Of a DNA stretch of 64,000 bases, positions 27,644 to 40,383 are shown in pieces. Origin of the DNA: Cristatella mucedo (lineage: Eukaryota; Bryozoa; Phylactolaemata; Cristatellidae). Each line of letters starts with the position of its first letter. The stretch's first letter is position 1. Under the pieces are notes generated by a model that had not been told where the DNA came from, did not search any database, and saw only the letters and a program-made list of their open reading frames with translations. The position numbers and the translations under genes were made by a program. The stretch spans positions 2,765,001 to 2,829,000 of the forward strand of contig WPIO01000008.1 in the NCBI GenBank assembly GCA_009760855.2. The letters are read 5' to 3'.

Positions 27644-30600
27644 ATGGTGCAGTCTTGGTTCATGGATGACGTTCCCGCGGATCAGAAATCGCCGCATCAG
27701 CTTTTGCCAGGGGACTACGTTAGCGACAAGCAGCTGGAAGAACTGGGTGTAGAGCACTGGTTTGTACGTAGCTGCGATCAAGGCTGTTCTCTGACATCAT
27801 CGGCCGATCCAATTCGCAAGGCAGGATGCCTTTCACGGCCGAAGTAGCTGTCGTTTTCATTCACCTTCATTTCTCTGGCTTGCAAGTTTGCAAGATGATC
27901 GCTTGCGAGTCAAGTCTATCGTGATTGAGGTCAAAGTCTCTGTGAATCCAAACTCTGGCCAGACCATATGTTATCGCATGTGACCCATTCATCCGACGCC
28001 CGTTTTTCGCGGTTTGCCGACATTGTTAGCTGATGGACCTCAAAAGAGTACAGCGGTATTTGTGCTTTGCTTAAATTATCTTAAAGCGTTACCACCCGCT
28101 CAGCACCTGTTTCTTGAGACCCGAGACCCCTTCTTGTAGTTTTATAGTTTGAGACGAGCATGCTGTCTTAAGAATTTTCCGTCTGCCCACGTGATCAGAA
28201 ACAAAAGCAACGCCGCCGGTTTAGTCGTAAGGCAGCCTGTGCAGATCGCTGGGGGATAAGAAAATGATGATGTGGCTTCCGTTTTCTGCATTCGTGACCA
28301 CGATCATTTAGCTGTGTAGAAAAGGCACCTCACTGGTGGCTTGGGACAAACGTAAAGCTACAATCTTAGTTCGCTAGGAAATACCCCTAACGGAGGTGCC
28401 TGGGACACAAGGTGCTCCTTTCTGCGAAATCGGCTTTCCTGGCGTTCGCAGCACATCTGTGGCCACGTCTGATCTCGTCGTGTATATCATTACTGACCAA
28501 GTGGCACTGATCACCACTTATCTGGAATAAAGCTCTGGGTGAATTTCTTCTTTTGCTTTTGCTCGCTCTCCTGAGGTGGTAGGCGGCCTCTCGTTGCTCT
28601 TTAGTTAGGCAAACATTACTGGCAGACACCGGAAGCTCGAGGGCCGTGAGAGGTTGATGGTACTCGGTTTCCTTATACTTGCCGAGGGCTAATGGGTCTC
28701 TCGGGCTGTCTCTCGGGTGTTGGCACAATCTCGGGAGAAATATTTTCCCAGCGCGTTTGCAGCCGGTTATAAAGCTCAACGAGTGTGACTTTTGCGACCG
28801 ATCTCGTTCGTGAGAACGAGATCGGCGAGAACGAGATCGGCCGCAGCTCTTGCAATGCTGCAATTCGTTCCAGCTTCTTTCAAGGGGTTTAATTCTGGTG
28901 GCTGACGTGGCCAACTCACATCGGTCGGGTACTCGATTTCCTTGAAAGAAAATGTGTTGCTAGCTCAGCGTTTGCTGTGAATTGTGTGCCACCTAATGAA
29001 GTTTCTCCGAAGCAGAGCTCTGGCACCAGCCAATCCCACGCTCTCTTCACCACATCAACGGGGGACATGTTGGTCCATTTTGCTATTGATTCGATGCAGA
29101 GCGCTGAAGTGAAACACCCCGTCCCCAGACCAATGCGCTATGACCTCTGCCCAATCTTGTGGCTTTCTGCAGACAGCTGAGGTGGGCCGTAACACTCACC
29201 CCTCCACGTTGGCCTGCTTACCTCGTGAATTTGGACTCATCAGTCCGTGGGATTCGAACCCGGTCAACTTTCGAGTGTGTGTGCATGCTGCAGGGCGGCC
29301 GCCCGAGCCTGGCGTGACCTTTTTCGTTTCTTGGGTCACATGCCATGTCGGAACGTGCCAAAGCCTGTCAGCCTTTTTTGAACAGTGTCCTCACCGATCC
29401 GCCTACTGGTAAAGGCCTCGAATGACCCGAATAGCTTCCAGAGCTATTCCTTCCTTTCGCCTCTGCTGAAATGCTCAGATCCTTCCTCCTTCTGTGTCTT
29501 CCTGACTGTGTTAAGCTAGCCACGCTTCCCTGTGCTCGGAAGCTTCTGCAAGCTAACGGGTTTTTGGTGGCTAATCAACAGTTTCCCGAACGTTTCCGGT
29601 TGCTCAAGCCCGTTGGGCGCTCGCGAGCCTTGCAGTCGCCCTTCGTAGAGTCGTCTTCCCTTTTGGCATGGCGACAGCCCGAAGAGCCAATCGGCTGCCG
29701 GTAGGCAAGACGAATTTCCTACCTCCGACGCAAGCGAGTGCATGCTAGCGGCACTGTGAAACCTCTATTGCTTCCGCGGTGTGAAAGTTCTACTCACCTA
29801 GTGTTGCTAGGTGACACCACGTTCGAGCCGACAAGTCAATGACAATGCTGACGTTATGTAGTCGATACTGCTAATGTGTGGCAGCATGATATAGGCAGAG
29901 TGTATCTAATACCAAAAGTGGCTCTGGGCCGACGGCTGAAGCAAAGCTGCTTGCTGCTTGGACTTTATAGCCCTGCCCTGGACACTCTTGCATCCGGGGT
30001 GGCTAAAAACGGAATTCTGACGTATTCGCGCAGGCAGAGAGACGGCCTGCCAGCACCTCCACTGCGCCTGCTCACGCCTATTATGCCTGCTGCCCACCAG
30101 TCTTATCGGTAGCAGCAGCCGTGCCGCTCTCCGGCGACGGCGGCTGCTGCTGCCACCTCTGCCGCTGGCTCGGTGCGCAGAGCGCTGCGCTGGCAGTGCG
30201 TTTCTTACTCCGAAGATCGAGGACCCCATCGAGGAGAGTGCCCTGCTGGCGCAGATCAGAGCGGAGCGCGGCTACAGCTACGCCGACTTCGTGGACGTCT
30301 GCCGCGAGAAGCTGCCGAACTATGACGCCAAGGTGAGCCGGCGGCTGGAGGCGGCAGCGGTCAGCCGCAGCGTATGCCCCTTCTAAGCTGCTTCCTCTCT
30401 GCTTTCTCTGCTGACTCCACTTACTCTTCTGTCGGCCGACCGACCGACCCCGTGCTTCCACATCAGTGCTTCCATGCGGATAGCACGAAGTCGCGCCTAC
30501 GCTGTTGGCAGACGCACCGTTTTATTGCTTCTGCGTGCGTTCTTCTGAGCAGAAGTGAACGTGCGCCCCACGCCGCCGGCGGCTGCAGTCCTGGAGCAGT

Positions 30601-31743
30601 AGCAGCGCGGCCTGCCACAGGGTGGGTGGCGTTTGCCTGTGCCGTCGTCCGTGTCAGCGGTCTGGCCGCAGCGGGTCAGGCGAGCCTTGTCTCTCCGCCT
30701 CCGTTGGGTTTGGCTTGCACTGAGGGTCGGCACATCGCGCTCTCGCCCCACCGCTCATCGCCTCGAGCGCCGCTGAGCGGTGGGGGTGGCGAAGTGGTGA
30801 GTGGGAAGGAAGGAAGGAAGGCTGAGTGGGCGTGGCGAAGCCACTGCAACTGGTGGCTGTACTGACGCTTGAGACTGCACTTCGGTAGAGCAGTTTTTTA
30901 TGCAACGACAACTTCTCACCTGCTGCCGACTATGACTCATCCTTCTCAGCGGTCCTGAGCTGCTACTTCCATGCCACTCCCTACTTAAACTGCTCTCCTG
31001 ACTCTGCTATGCTTCCCACTTTCTCTTTGTTGCGCGAGATGAAGTCTGTTGGCTACCGAATGCGTGCCGAAAGCCGCTTAGGCTGTGAGTGCGCTACACA
31101 AAACTCTCCTACCTAACACCCACATGGTCTTTGTGGAGTTACAGACATTACATTACATAGAGCAGGCTGCGTTCACATGTTGGTGCAGCAAAGTTAGTGC
31201 TGCGTTCAAAGCGACTCTATGCCTCCGGTTGGAAGCTGGCTGAACTTTTTAAAAACGATGGAGATCTGCTGCTTTAGTAGCCTCGTTTATGTAGGGGACA
31301 AAAGAGCCTTAGCGATCACCATCCTCTCTTGCAGGGGCAACAACAGATTGATTGGTGCATGACTTAAACCGACGACCTCGTCCTCTCTCTAAGTGCGAGC
31401 ACCTTATCCTTGCGTAGTGTATGTGCCGGGTGCGAAGTTAGGGTCCTTCTCTCCCAGGGTTGGGTAGCAGTCTGCTGCAGAGCCGACGGTTTATCGTGCT
31501 GCGCCCCCACCCTGCAGCCCACCGTGGCGTGACCTCCCGAGTTGGCCGTCTCTCTGGTACTCGTGCAGGAAAATGGCCGACTCGGGAGTTCCCGACAGCT
31601 CCCAACTTGTGCAGCGTTTGAGTGCAAGCTGCGCGAGTCGAGCATTCTCTCGTGCTCTTCGGAGGCTCGTGAGAAGTCGCTGCTTTGCGTCCTTGCCTCT
31701 TGTGGTCGACGTTCTTAAATGTTGCGTCAAGTGCACAGACCTC

Positions 31744-31813
<70 letters not shown>

Positions 31814-33660
31814 TGCAGTACTAAGACGTTCCAGCGATGGGGCGCAGCCTCATTAGCATCGTATTTGAGTTGCTCGGGGCTGCCGTGGTGTGGTTAGCGA
31901 CCCGTTGGCTTGGGTCACTATCCTCATTTGGCTATATTTGCACGGGAGTGGGGTAGGTGTGGACACCTAGTTATGACGAAATGTGGCAGCCCCTGTTTTT
32001 TTATGAAGAGTATCACGTGTCCTTCTCTCGGCTACCCAGGTGCCAAGAGGTCGGGCTACTAGGTGGCTTGTCGTTGTTGAGTGCCATCGCAAGGGGAGAG
32101 GATAGCCTGGTGACCGTGACCCCGATGCTGACCTTGACCTCAGGAATTGCTGTGCTAGGTGATGGTGCATAGGTGAGGCAGTTGCTTTTCGTGACCTCGA
32201 TCCAAAGTTCGTTGGTTCGAATTCTGCTGTGGGCGATTCTTTATTGCTGCTGCAAGCGGTGGTTATAGCCGTAAAGGCTCTTCTGTGGCTACACAAAAGA
32301 GGCGGTTAAATCAGCTAGTATATTAGGCCTGTGGCGGCCACCTTTCCGGCGTGCTATACGTGTGACTTCAGCTGCTGCAAAGGCCAAGCGCCCTGGCCGT
32401 CCTGTGAGAAGGGCCTCGGTAACAGCAACAACCGTAATAATAATAATAATAACAATAATGCACTTGATAAAGCGCCCTCAGAGAACTCAATCTCTCTCTA
32501 GGCGCTTTACATTTGCTGCAAAGGGAAATGCAATTGAATTGTAAGTAAAATCATTCTTGAAAAACAAACAAAATTAATAACATGGTTAGGGGTGACATGC
32601 ACAGGGTCAGCATGCAAATGTGGTTGGTGGCAGCATGCGGCACTTGAAGGACGAATCACAGGAACTAAGTCTTAAACTTCCTACTCCATCATCAAGGCAC
32701 ATTTGTATTGTCAATTTGTGTAGGACATAAGGTAAACCCATTTGAAATGGGGAGACGTCAATTGTTGAATGTATACCAAGCAAATGCCAGTACATGCAAA
32801 TGGCCCAGTGATTAAGCTGTTCCCCCAAATTGAGGTCAAGGTGAATCTAGTTGATGGTCAAGGTCGTGAGCTCGAGCCATGTGGCATATGTAAAGTACCT
32901 GAATAGATAAGGTTCTCTTGGGGTGCTATACAAATGAATTATTGATATTATTAAGAGAAGCCATTTTTTTCAATTTCTCTTTCTCTCTCTAGGCGCTTTG
33001 CATATGATGCATTAGCAACAAACTCAACGCTAATGCCCTGTCACGATTTGGCTGTTATGTGTACTCTACACTTTATAATGGCGTCTGCTGCCGCTGCCAT
33101 TGCCGCTGCAGGTGAGCCAGTTCTACGCCGAGCACTTGCACGCAGACGATGAGATCCGGCTCGTCCTGTCCGGCTCGGGCTACTTTGACGTTCGCTCCAA
33201 GGACGATCGCTGGGTGCGAATCGCTGTCACGAAGGGTGACCTGCTCGTACTTCCTGCCGGCATCTACCATCGCTTCACCGTGGACACCGGGGCACGTATT
33301 GCTGCGTTGCGCTAGCCTCGGAGCCGCCCTGCATAGTCCTGTTTGCCAGCGGCGTCGCTGCCGCCCCGACGTCCGTCGGCAGTGCCCCGTTTGCCGTTCC
33401 TGCCCGCGTTGCGGCTTGGGAAATTGTCACGGTTCTAGTGTGCCCACCGTGCGCCAGCACCCGTCGTCGTCGGCGACACGGCGGTGCCTCCTCCGTCGCT
33501 GTGCTGATTGCTCTGCTTCGGTGCCGAGTAGGATTACATCAGGGTCATGCGGCTGTTCACTGGCGCGCCCGTATGGACGCCCATCAACAGGCCCGACGGC
33601 GACTTGCACCAGGCTCGTGCCGACTACCTCACCCGCGTGGAGGATCTTTTCACCTCGTAG
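27644..33660 (+). CDS. ADI1: Acireductone dioxygenase (ARD), copy B, four exons
   Basis: Same enzyme as copy A, in the ancestral-looking form. Exons: 27644-27763, 30216-30332, 33112-33291, 33532-33660; 181 residues, close to the usual 179-180 of animal ADI1. It starts GCCATGG with a good Kozak context, giving [15 protein letters not shown]. The metal ligands are HLHADDE plus PAGIYHRF, all present. Exon 2 ends in Lys as in other animals. Intron 1 is GT-AG, intron 2 GT-AG, intron 3 GC-AG (GC at 33292). The stop is at 33658-33660, and AATAAA lies at about 34083. Its promoter region is uninterrupted, unlike that of copy A, whose upstream DNA is split by an 11.4 kb insertion. This copy is the better candidate for the main functional gene. 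Confidence 0.92.
28370..28925 (-). mobile_element. Tc1/mariner transposase fragment in ADI1-B intron 1
   Basis: Paralogue of 16640-17175, nearly identical apart from a short GAGATCGGCGAGAACGA insertion. The LERSWNELQ segment differs by one residue from copy A. Broken frames. Confidence 0.65.
30925..31150 (+). repeat. Unclassified interspersed repeat, family R3
   Basis: GCCGACTATGACTCATCC..TCAGCGGTCCTGAGCTGCTACTTCC recurs at 55210-55430 (plus). Diverged copies on the minus strand are at about 60960-61290 and 63590-63900. Non-coding or a decayed 3' end of an unknown element. Confidence 0.6.
31260..31425 (-). mobile_element. Family-1 SINE, copy B paralogue of 18810-18975
   Basis: Essentially identical to its copy A partner across the element and several hundred flanking bases. 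Confidence 0.55.
31741..31809. repeat. (CT)n microsatellite, copy B
   Basis: CT run with a single CCC interruption, orthologous position to 19292-19372. Confidence 0.95.
32140..32325 (+). mobile_element. Family-1 SINE, full length
   Basis: An A-box-like GGTGATGGTGCATAGGTGAG, B box GGTTCGAATTC, then the conserved body GCAAGCGGTGGTTATAGCC and the end GCGGTTAAATCAGCTAG. Confidence 0.75.
32440..32545 (-). mobile_element. LINE 3' tail, minus strand
   Basis: (ATT)n in reverse, then AAAGCGCCCTCAGAG..CTCTAGGCGCTTTAC and TTTGCTGCAAAGGGAAATG. Confidence 0.8.
32795..32945 (+). mobile_element. Family-2 SINE, copy B paralogue of 20655-20815
   Basis: Same head (GGCCCAGTGATTAAGCTG) and tail (GGGGTGCTATACAAATG), moderately diverged from copy A. 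Confidence 0.65.
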
Positions 33661-34229
33661 AACGTTGAACGCCTGCTGCAGATGTTGCTGCTGCTGCTAA
33701 GGCAAAGCTGGGCCGCCAGTTGTTGCAGACGCGGCAGCTGCACGATACGTCGCAGACGTATGTCGCCGGTGCGCAGCATGTTTAACGCAGGAGGCTGTCA
33801 GTGTCGACTGTCAGCTGCCGAGTGGCGGCTCGACTTACGCACAGTCGCGTGAACTCATTCTGCCGATTCTCCATAGCGGCGATCCGGTCGAGTGCGGTTT
33901 GCAGCTGCCGACTCACGGGTCATAGGTCTGCCTACTGACTGGCCGTCGATGACATGTCGCAAGTATCTCGTCCACATCCGGGGTCTGCATCGCTCCGGTC
34001 AGGGATGCTTCGTAATCTATTGAGTTGCATCTGTACCGAGTTCACAGCATATTTATATGAATGCCATGCTCTCTGTAATAATAATAAAAATTCTGGGTCG
34101 TTTTTCTAGTGCCCAAGAGGGATCTAAATTCCTATCCCGGCCTGTTACAACTCGGTGCAAGGGAATCAATAACCTAGGGTTTGTGACGTGCATGAACTGA
34201 CGGTATCATGCTTAAACAAAAATAATATC

Positions 34230-34390
34230 AGCTGATTTAATAGCCTCATTTGCATAGCCACGGAAGAGCCTTAACGACTGTCTCCACTGCTTGCAGTTGG
34301 CAAGAAAGGATCGCCCACTGCAGGATTCGAACCCATGACCTCAGTTGTGAAGAGCAGCAGGTTACCTCCTGGACTATCACGGCCCTTCAA
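34230..34390 (-). mobile_element. Family-1 SINE, copy B paralogue of 21955-22115
   Basis: Nearly identical to copy A here, in contrast to the diverged blocks on either side. Confidence 0.75.
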
Positions 34391-36627
34391 GCTTTCAAAA
34401 GCGATCAAGAAAACACACAGTGGGAGTTCTGACTAGAAACATTCACTGAATGCTGCACAGGTAAGCAGACAAATCACACGGGGACGACAATTTCGAAACT
34501 TAACTGGAGCCAAGGGACAGCTGGCCTACACAGGCTCATCTGTAGCTGAGACTTAAATGACGCAAGGTCATTGCAGGTAGTGCCCGAAGCCTGAATGAAG
34601 CAAGTTCCCGACTTAGCTGACGGCTAGATGAGCAAAGGATTTCATTTTAATGCGAGGGACGGCAAGATGACTAGATGCTGAGGAGCTGGTGGTGCAAGAG
34701 CACGTGACTGGAGGAGTATGGAGGTCAATGACAGGTTGTCTGGTGGACTTATGCGACTTCTAAGTCAGACCGAGGAACATTACATTGAGTCGATGCTTCT
34801 GAATAGAGAGCCGGGCGGAGCTCAGACTCTCAAGTGTTTCGACGTGGCAGCTATGCCTCTGACGACATGCCGGCCACGCTGCCGAGTTTTTCACCCTTGC
34901 ATCCTTACCTAACTGCGTCCTTACCTCCCTACATCCTTAACCTCCGAAGTATATGGATTCGAGAGCCGATCTTCAGCACTGAGGATCCCGCGATCTCACG
35001 AGCCAAGCCCTGTAAATGGCTTGGGCAGCAAGCATTTTTTAAAGTCTTGCGTGTGCAGTCTTATTTTGAAATGAATATGTTGCTGTCACTCGACATGCAA
35101 TAACGGTGTTCGATAACTGAACAGCCCTACCGGTGGAAAGCACTTGTAGCACCACACAGATTGACCACTGCATGGTTGTTTTTTTAGGCTGCTGCCGAGC
35201 AACAGCTCCCTCCCCCGTCCCTGCGGTCGACCACGGATTTTTTTTTTAGCGCTATACAGATTTACATCTGCGTGCAGCTTTGTAGGCCGCCACCCAGCCA
35301 CGTCCTATGTTCATGCAATGACGGCCTTGACCATGGTTAAAGGTCGAATAACAAAATGGGTCTACCTGCATACCAAGCATCATGCTCAAGGTACCCTCTG
35401 GAAAGCGTTACCCCCCCCCACCCGGTTACCGAGATTACCCTTTGCATGGCTTTCTTTTCAGCTTGAATACAATTCGTAGAGCAAGATTTAGTTCTGACAT
35501 ATCAATTTTATATTAGCAATAAAATAGTTCTACTATTAGTATGCTAAATCGCATTTTCAGTCAATTGCACTTTAATAATTAAATGTGAAATATAGGTGCT
35601 CTGCGCCATCATTGGCATATGATACTGGCTTTAAGGCGAGAAGCACGCAAGTAATTCTGTTATATTCATTCTCGCCTGGGCAAGCCGTGCCTCTCAAGGT
35701 TTGTAACCGGAACTCCACGAGCTGCTCAAGAGAACCTCGCCTTTTTCGCCGACTTCGTTCGCGATGCTATTTTGCTATTAAAAGACAGTCGGTTGATATC
35801 TTCTGATGCTCGAGTGAAAGAAATACGGACGTGCATCAACTATTAAGAAAACGTGGACGAGGGGATGAGCTATTTCACATAAGAGTGCGCGTAGTACTTC
35901 CATTTCTCTGTGTGATAGCAGCTTAAAGAAAAACTGCTTCTTTTCGCGAACCAAATAACGGGCTAGAGAAGCACTGACAAATAATAATAATACACTTGCA
36001 CAGCGCCCCCTGAGAACTTGCGAGGACGCCGGGTGGGCAGTCGCGTACTGGACCGCTGCGGCGTCCGTGTGAATAAACAAACGTCTTTGAGCCCGGTTCG
36101 GTGTTCTGCGTGATATCGCGTACCTGCCGCTTGGAGAATGTCAAACTACAACCCGCAAGCCAAGCGCTATTGCATGCAGCGAATCCGTTTAGCAAGTAGA
36201 AGTGACAGCTTTGTGCGGTGCGTCAATGGATAAGCATGAGTGCCGGGATACATACACTCCCAACACCCTGCCGCACTGTAAATCAATGCTGATTAAAGTA
36301 TCTTTCTAGGCACTTTACATATGCTGTTGCCCAATCTTTCCTGACGCCCTCTGCGGTCGGGGCTCCCGACAGCCAGTGGCCAATCAATGAAGCTTGCACG
36401 GCCGACCTCGGCATTCCACACAAGGAGTGGACGACATCGTCGCGGCTGTGCCTCTCCGACGACGCCATTACCGGCTCGAAAGCCGTGCGGTCCCTGGTCC
36501 TGAACCGGGAGGCGCGGGTAACACCCGTGACCCCGGCAAGGCAGGGCACTGCCGGCTATATACATAGGCACATTCAATATTGTAATATATATATACGAAT
36601 ATATATATATATATATATATATACATA

Positions 36628-37474
36628 CAGTCGACTCCGCGTATACGAATATCGAGTATCGGAATGTAACCACCGCGAGGGGGTACTGCACGTCCCCCGG
36701 ATATCTACCGGCGAGCTGTGCAGTGCAGCGCCGCAGTGCGTTAAAACACAAGCGACCACAACTGGGCGCCGAAAGCGACAGTTTATTGTGGCCCTGTTAG
36801 TAGTGGTTACGCGCCGGTGCAAGCGCTTTACGCGGCGCGCACAGGACAGACAGAGTTACCTGCGCGAACTCCCGAAGCCCGCGTCTAATAAAACTACCCT
36901 ATGCGCGCGTCACTATCGATGGACTTGTTCCTCGCCGTAAGTTCGTCTCTCGTGCTCTCGAAGCGTAGCCTCTCGCATCGACTACGGAAGCTGCAGCCCC
37001 GAGCTCTGTCAGTCGTCCCGTAATATTCTCTCTCCTAACTCCTGACCTCGCACGTAGCCGCCAATTTCTACTTAGCACCTTAGTCGGTGCCCATCCTGAC
37101 CGCATCGTCTGCACAAGGCTTCATTCTAACTAAAACGGCTCTAAATTCGGCGTCCTAGTCGTGCGCGCTATGGCAAGCACGTTAGTCGGCCCATCTCATA
37201 ACCGCATCGACTGCATAAGGCTCCATTCTAACCTGAGCTAGGTGGGCCAGGAGCAGGGCCTGTACTTAGTGCCTTAGTCGATTCTACTAAGGCAAAGGCT
37301 GGCATCGCGGCTAGCCTGAGCTTCCCCAGTACAGGAATACTCCGCCTATAAGAATAGCAGTTCCGCGTCCCAGATTTAATCAGGAGTTATAGTCTCTCAG
37401 TATACGATCATTCTCTCCCTATAAGAATGGCCATTTGCCTGTCTCAGCTTATTTCTTATAAGCTGAGTCGACTG
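36628..37474. mobile_element. Palindromic MITE, copy B, split by a solo LTR
   Basis: Left end CAGTCGACTCCGCGTAT, right end TTATAAGCTGAGTCGACTG. Its interior is interrupted at 36665-37333; the remaining halves align with 24750-24925. Confidence 0.7.
36665..37333 (+). mobile_element. Solo LTR inside the copy B MITE
   Basis: 669 bp starting TGTAACC and ending CAGTACA, i.e. TG..CA ends. It is flanked by GGAA on both sides (36661-36664 and 37334-37337). Copy A has the uninterrupted TATAGGAATGCTCC site. It contains AATAAA (about 36888). No internal coding region is present, so it is probably a recombined solo LTR. A 4-bp target duplication fits Gypsy-like elements. Confidence 0.75.
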
Positions 37475-38411
37475 AATGTCTGCCGACTGTATATCTGCAT
37501 CGCGTATGACGTGTGTTGACAACGAGTTGATCAGCTCTGTCAAGCTGCCTCGCTGCAGTTTACTAGCTGAGTATTTTCCGCAACTGGCTCGGCTTCTTTT
37601 CAATATCGCTTTCTCGTCGTTTGTAGACGCATCCATTGCCCACCGCACATCCTTACTTCTTAGCCCACTGAGCCAGCAGAGGCTCGCTCCGACATTGCCT
37701 GCAGGCAGGCCACTTCTCTGCACGACTTCGAAACACAAAGCAATTTCGAGCAATTTCAAGATGTGCTCCAGACAAAGTTTGGCTCGAGAGCCGAGGAACG
37801 TATTAACGGCCGCTGTGCCTGTAAATAGGCTCGCAGTTACATACCTATTTAGATGTAGATTTAGAAGGCCCTTGGCTCGATGCAGCTTGATGCATCAATC
37901 TTACAATCAGCACGTCCGGCGGGAGCACTAAACCTAAGTTCCCAAGCACTGAGTTGCAGGCTTTGCTTGCACCGTCTTTCAGTTCAAGCCGCAGTGATGT
38001 CTCATCGAGAACTTCGTAGTCAACTGTAGGCAAGAATTGCGAAAGCTTGTAACCACGAAGTTCTAGGGATGTATTTTTTATTATAGGATCGTGACAACTT
38101 AAGTCACTACTGCCAGCTACTAAGAAAATCAGTATAAAAGATACCAAGTGCTTCTAGCTAGCATGCCAGTGCCTACCGGCGATGGGCTTGACCTGGCAGT
38201 ATCTAGACGATGACCGAGCAATTAAGTAACCTCGATCGCAACCAATTTTGATTAGTTCTTTTGCTGATTTAGTTTATTCAAAGTCTTTTTCATGTCGATT
38301 CTAGGTTGTTAAAACCGTTTCCTTTAGATTGAGCCAAGCGACGAATGAATCACGAACATGATTGCCACTACAAACCAGGCTGCTGGCGAATCGATTGCTA
38401 CAGAAGCCCTG

Positions 38412-38618
38412 CCATTATTGGCCCTGGCTCGTTGTCGTCTACTCTCTTGCCATAATGGCCATCATGCTGCACCATGCAATGAAAGATTGCCTGCTGCAGG
38501 ACCTGAACCCATAACCTGGGCATGAGTATACTGCCTCGTGACCACCCTTTTCCAGTCCTCCGGTGAGATTAGGTGTACTTTAGATCCCTAGTACCAATGA
38601 CTCAAGGAAAAGCTCTCG

Positions 38619-38649
<31 letters not shown>

Positions 38650-39080
38650 GCATATCGGCATGTCGTGCAGCACATTGTTCCTTGTGCTTACGGTCGGGTC
38701 ATAGCAATGGGTGAGCACCGAAGCCAAGTCACACATCTCTCTGACCACAGCTTGGCATCACACTACCGAAATAGAAGCCTCACGAGCAGCATTTACACAT
38801 GCACACAGCGTGTATATCACCGATAGCACGTATTTTCAAAACGAATAAATAGAACAAGTTTTATTCTTCAACTATCACACACGGCCAGCTCGTCCTTGAC
38901 TAGAAGTCATCAGAGTCATACTGGATTCCAGTAGCCACAGCATGACAAATGCTTGCCTGCCAAAAAAATGTGTGCCCCCCATCACACACACACACACACA
39001 CGGACGCGAGTAGCAGCACGACTGGACGGCGAGGCAATCCGAAGCGAGCAACGAGCACACAAAAAAGCCGCCAGCCGCTA
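38412..39080. other. Intergenic DNA with SINE-like trace and (CAG)n
   Basis: About 38440-38560 resembles a worn minus-strand tRNA-SINE (GCTGCAGGACCTGAACCC). A (CAG)n of about 29 bp lies at 38619-38647 and a (CA)n at about 38983-39000. No gene seen. Confidence 0.45.
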
Positions 39081-39090
39081 CATTACAGCT

Positions 39091-39096
39091 TTTATT
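39091..39096 (-). terminator. Polyadenylation signal of the BAG3-like gene
   Basis: TTTATT on the plus strand is AATAAA on the minus strand, about 305 bp after the stop codon at 39402. It is the first canonical signal downstream. Confidence 0.5.
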
Positions 39097-39401
39097 GGCT
39101 AGGAGCCCGAATTATCCGGCTGGAGCACGGTGTCCCTATAGGCATCGGCAGGACGAAGGCTTCCTGCTGCATCGATACGTGCGTCGACGTTGGTGCCGGC
39201 ATCTGACGCCGCGCGATCTACATACAATACGTCGTACAGCCGTCGGCGACAATAGAACAATCAGGCAAGGCGGCAGGACCGTAAGCACAGGAATCTCTCC
39301 CGCAGGGCACGTAAAAAAGTGACGTCGTGAGCCGACGAGCAAAGCGTCTCCGCCGCGGCGGCAGCAGATCAGTAGAGATGAGAAGCGGCACGAAGCAGCC
39401 G

Positions 39402-40349
39402 CTAGGCGGAAATTGACTCACAGAGCTCGGCGGCGGCAGCTGCGGCTTGTTGCTGCCGATCGTCGGTAGTCGTCGCCGAGCCGTTGGCCAAGGCCTTCAG
39501 CTCCAGCTGGTCGAGGCACGACTGGATGTAGCGGACCACCTCCTTCCGCCTGCTGCGCACCTCGTCGTTGCCCTCGGCCTCGATCTTGTCCAGCTCGAGC
39601 AGGCTGCGCGTCATCAGCTCCTCGAGCAGCAGGCACTCCTTGTCGCCGGCAGTGCCCTTGAACTCGGCCACCATGGTCTGTAGGCCGTCCACGCTCTTCT
39701 GCACGTCGAAGATCCTGGCGAGGCTCTTGTTGCTGGGCGCGCTCTGACTGATGACCGGCGCCGACTGGTAGTGCGGCTGCGGCGGCACCGCGGCCGCCGC
39801 CGCCGGCGAAGCTGCGGCGGCCGCGTGGGGTCGCCCTTGGCCGTCGCTGGAGAAAGCTGCGGCCGGTGAGGCGTGCGCCGCCGCTGCTGCAGCGGAGCAC
39901 GCCTCGCCGTTTCTCGTCGGACTCGGCTCTTTCTGGGGTGGAGGACGGTGCGTCACGGGGATACTCCAAGTCGTCAGGCCGGCGGGCTGCTGCGAGCCGA
40001 CGGCGGGCCGCACGCCGGCGCTCGCCGCCGGACGGCCGTACGCCAGCGCCGTAGGGAACGGCGCTGGCCCGGGCTGGGCGGCCGCGGGGTTCGCGTGCGG
40101 CACGCTCGAGTCCAGGCCGTGGGCTGAACCGCGGTGCTGAACGGGTATCTCGTGCGTGCGGCTCGTGCCGAGATGCGGCGACCCGGCGGCGGCGAGCGGA
40201 CGCTGCATACCGCTCTTTCGCGGGTCCTCCCAGCATGTCCGTCGCGTGTTGTGGTCGACGAAGTACGGGTAGCTCGTACGCGGATCGACGCGCATTTCCC
40301 AGCCTGGAGGCAACGGCTCGCTGTCAATGAACGTATCCGGCTGGTACAT
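39402..40349 (-). CDS. BAG3: BAG3/starvin-like co-chaperone, single exon, 315 aa
   Basis: Hsp70 nucleotide-exchange co-chaperone that links Hsp70 to small heat-shock proteins in protein quality control. The WW domain spans about residues 12-46: [18 protein letters not shown], then [12 protein letters not shown], with both Trp and the aromatic pair. Two IPV motifs, which bind small Hsps in BAG3, are EIPVQHR (about residue 68) and SIPVTHR (about 129). A low-complexity Ala/Pro region follows. The BAG domain is at about 210-290: [14 protein letters not shown], then [20 protein letters not shown], then [16 protein letters not shown]. It is shorter than human BAG3 (575 aa) but has the same domain order. 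No intron is visible. An HSE-like site, CRE and CCAAT boxes lie upstream. Confidence 0.9.
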   Translation of the reverse strand: MYQPDTFIDSEPLPPGWEMRVDPRTSYPYFVDHNTRRTCWEDPRKSGMQRPLAAAGSPHLGTSRTHEIPVQHRGSAHGLDSSVPHANPAAAQPGPAPFPTALAYGRPAASAGVRPAVGSQQPAGLTTWSIPVTHRPPPQKEPSPTRNGEACSAAAAAAHASPAAAFSSDGQGRPHAAAAASPAAAAAVPPQPHYQSAPVISQSAPSNKSLARIFDVQKSVDGLQTMVAEFKGTAGDKECLLLEELMTRSLLELDKIEAEGNDEVRSRRKEVVRYIQSCLDQLELKALANGSATTTDDRQQQAAAAAAELCESISA

Positions 40350-40383
40350 GTCGGGCGGTCGTTTTTATGGGGTCCAGGTATGA

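Larger units (their letters stand above)
26925..38412. repeat. Segmental tandem duplication, copy B
   Basis: Partner of copy A. It has the uninterrupted upstream region of ADI1 (26925-27643), all four ADI1 exons, and the same Tc1 relic, SINEs and MITE. Copy-B-only additions are a solo LTR (36665-37333), about 280 bp near 36015-36297 and about 500 bp near 29480-30000. Confidence 0.85.

Noticed and set aside
36015..36297. Copy-B-specific ~280 bp segment as a second solo LTR
   Set aside because: It contains an AATAAA and retroelement-like composition but lacks clear TG..CA ends and a target duplication, so I did not call it.
39418..40327. Long alternative frames across the BAG3-like gene
   Set aside because: Shadow frames of a GC-rich gene; only the frame with the WW, IPV and BAG motifs is coding.
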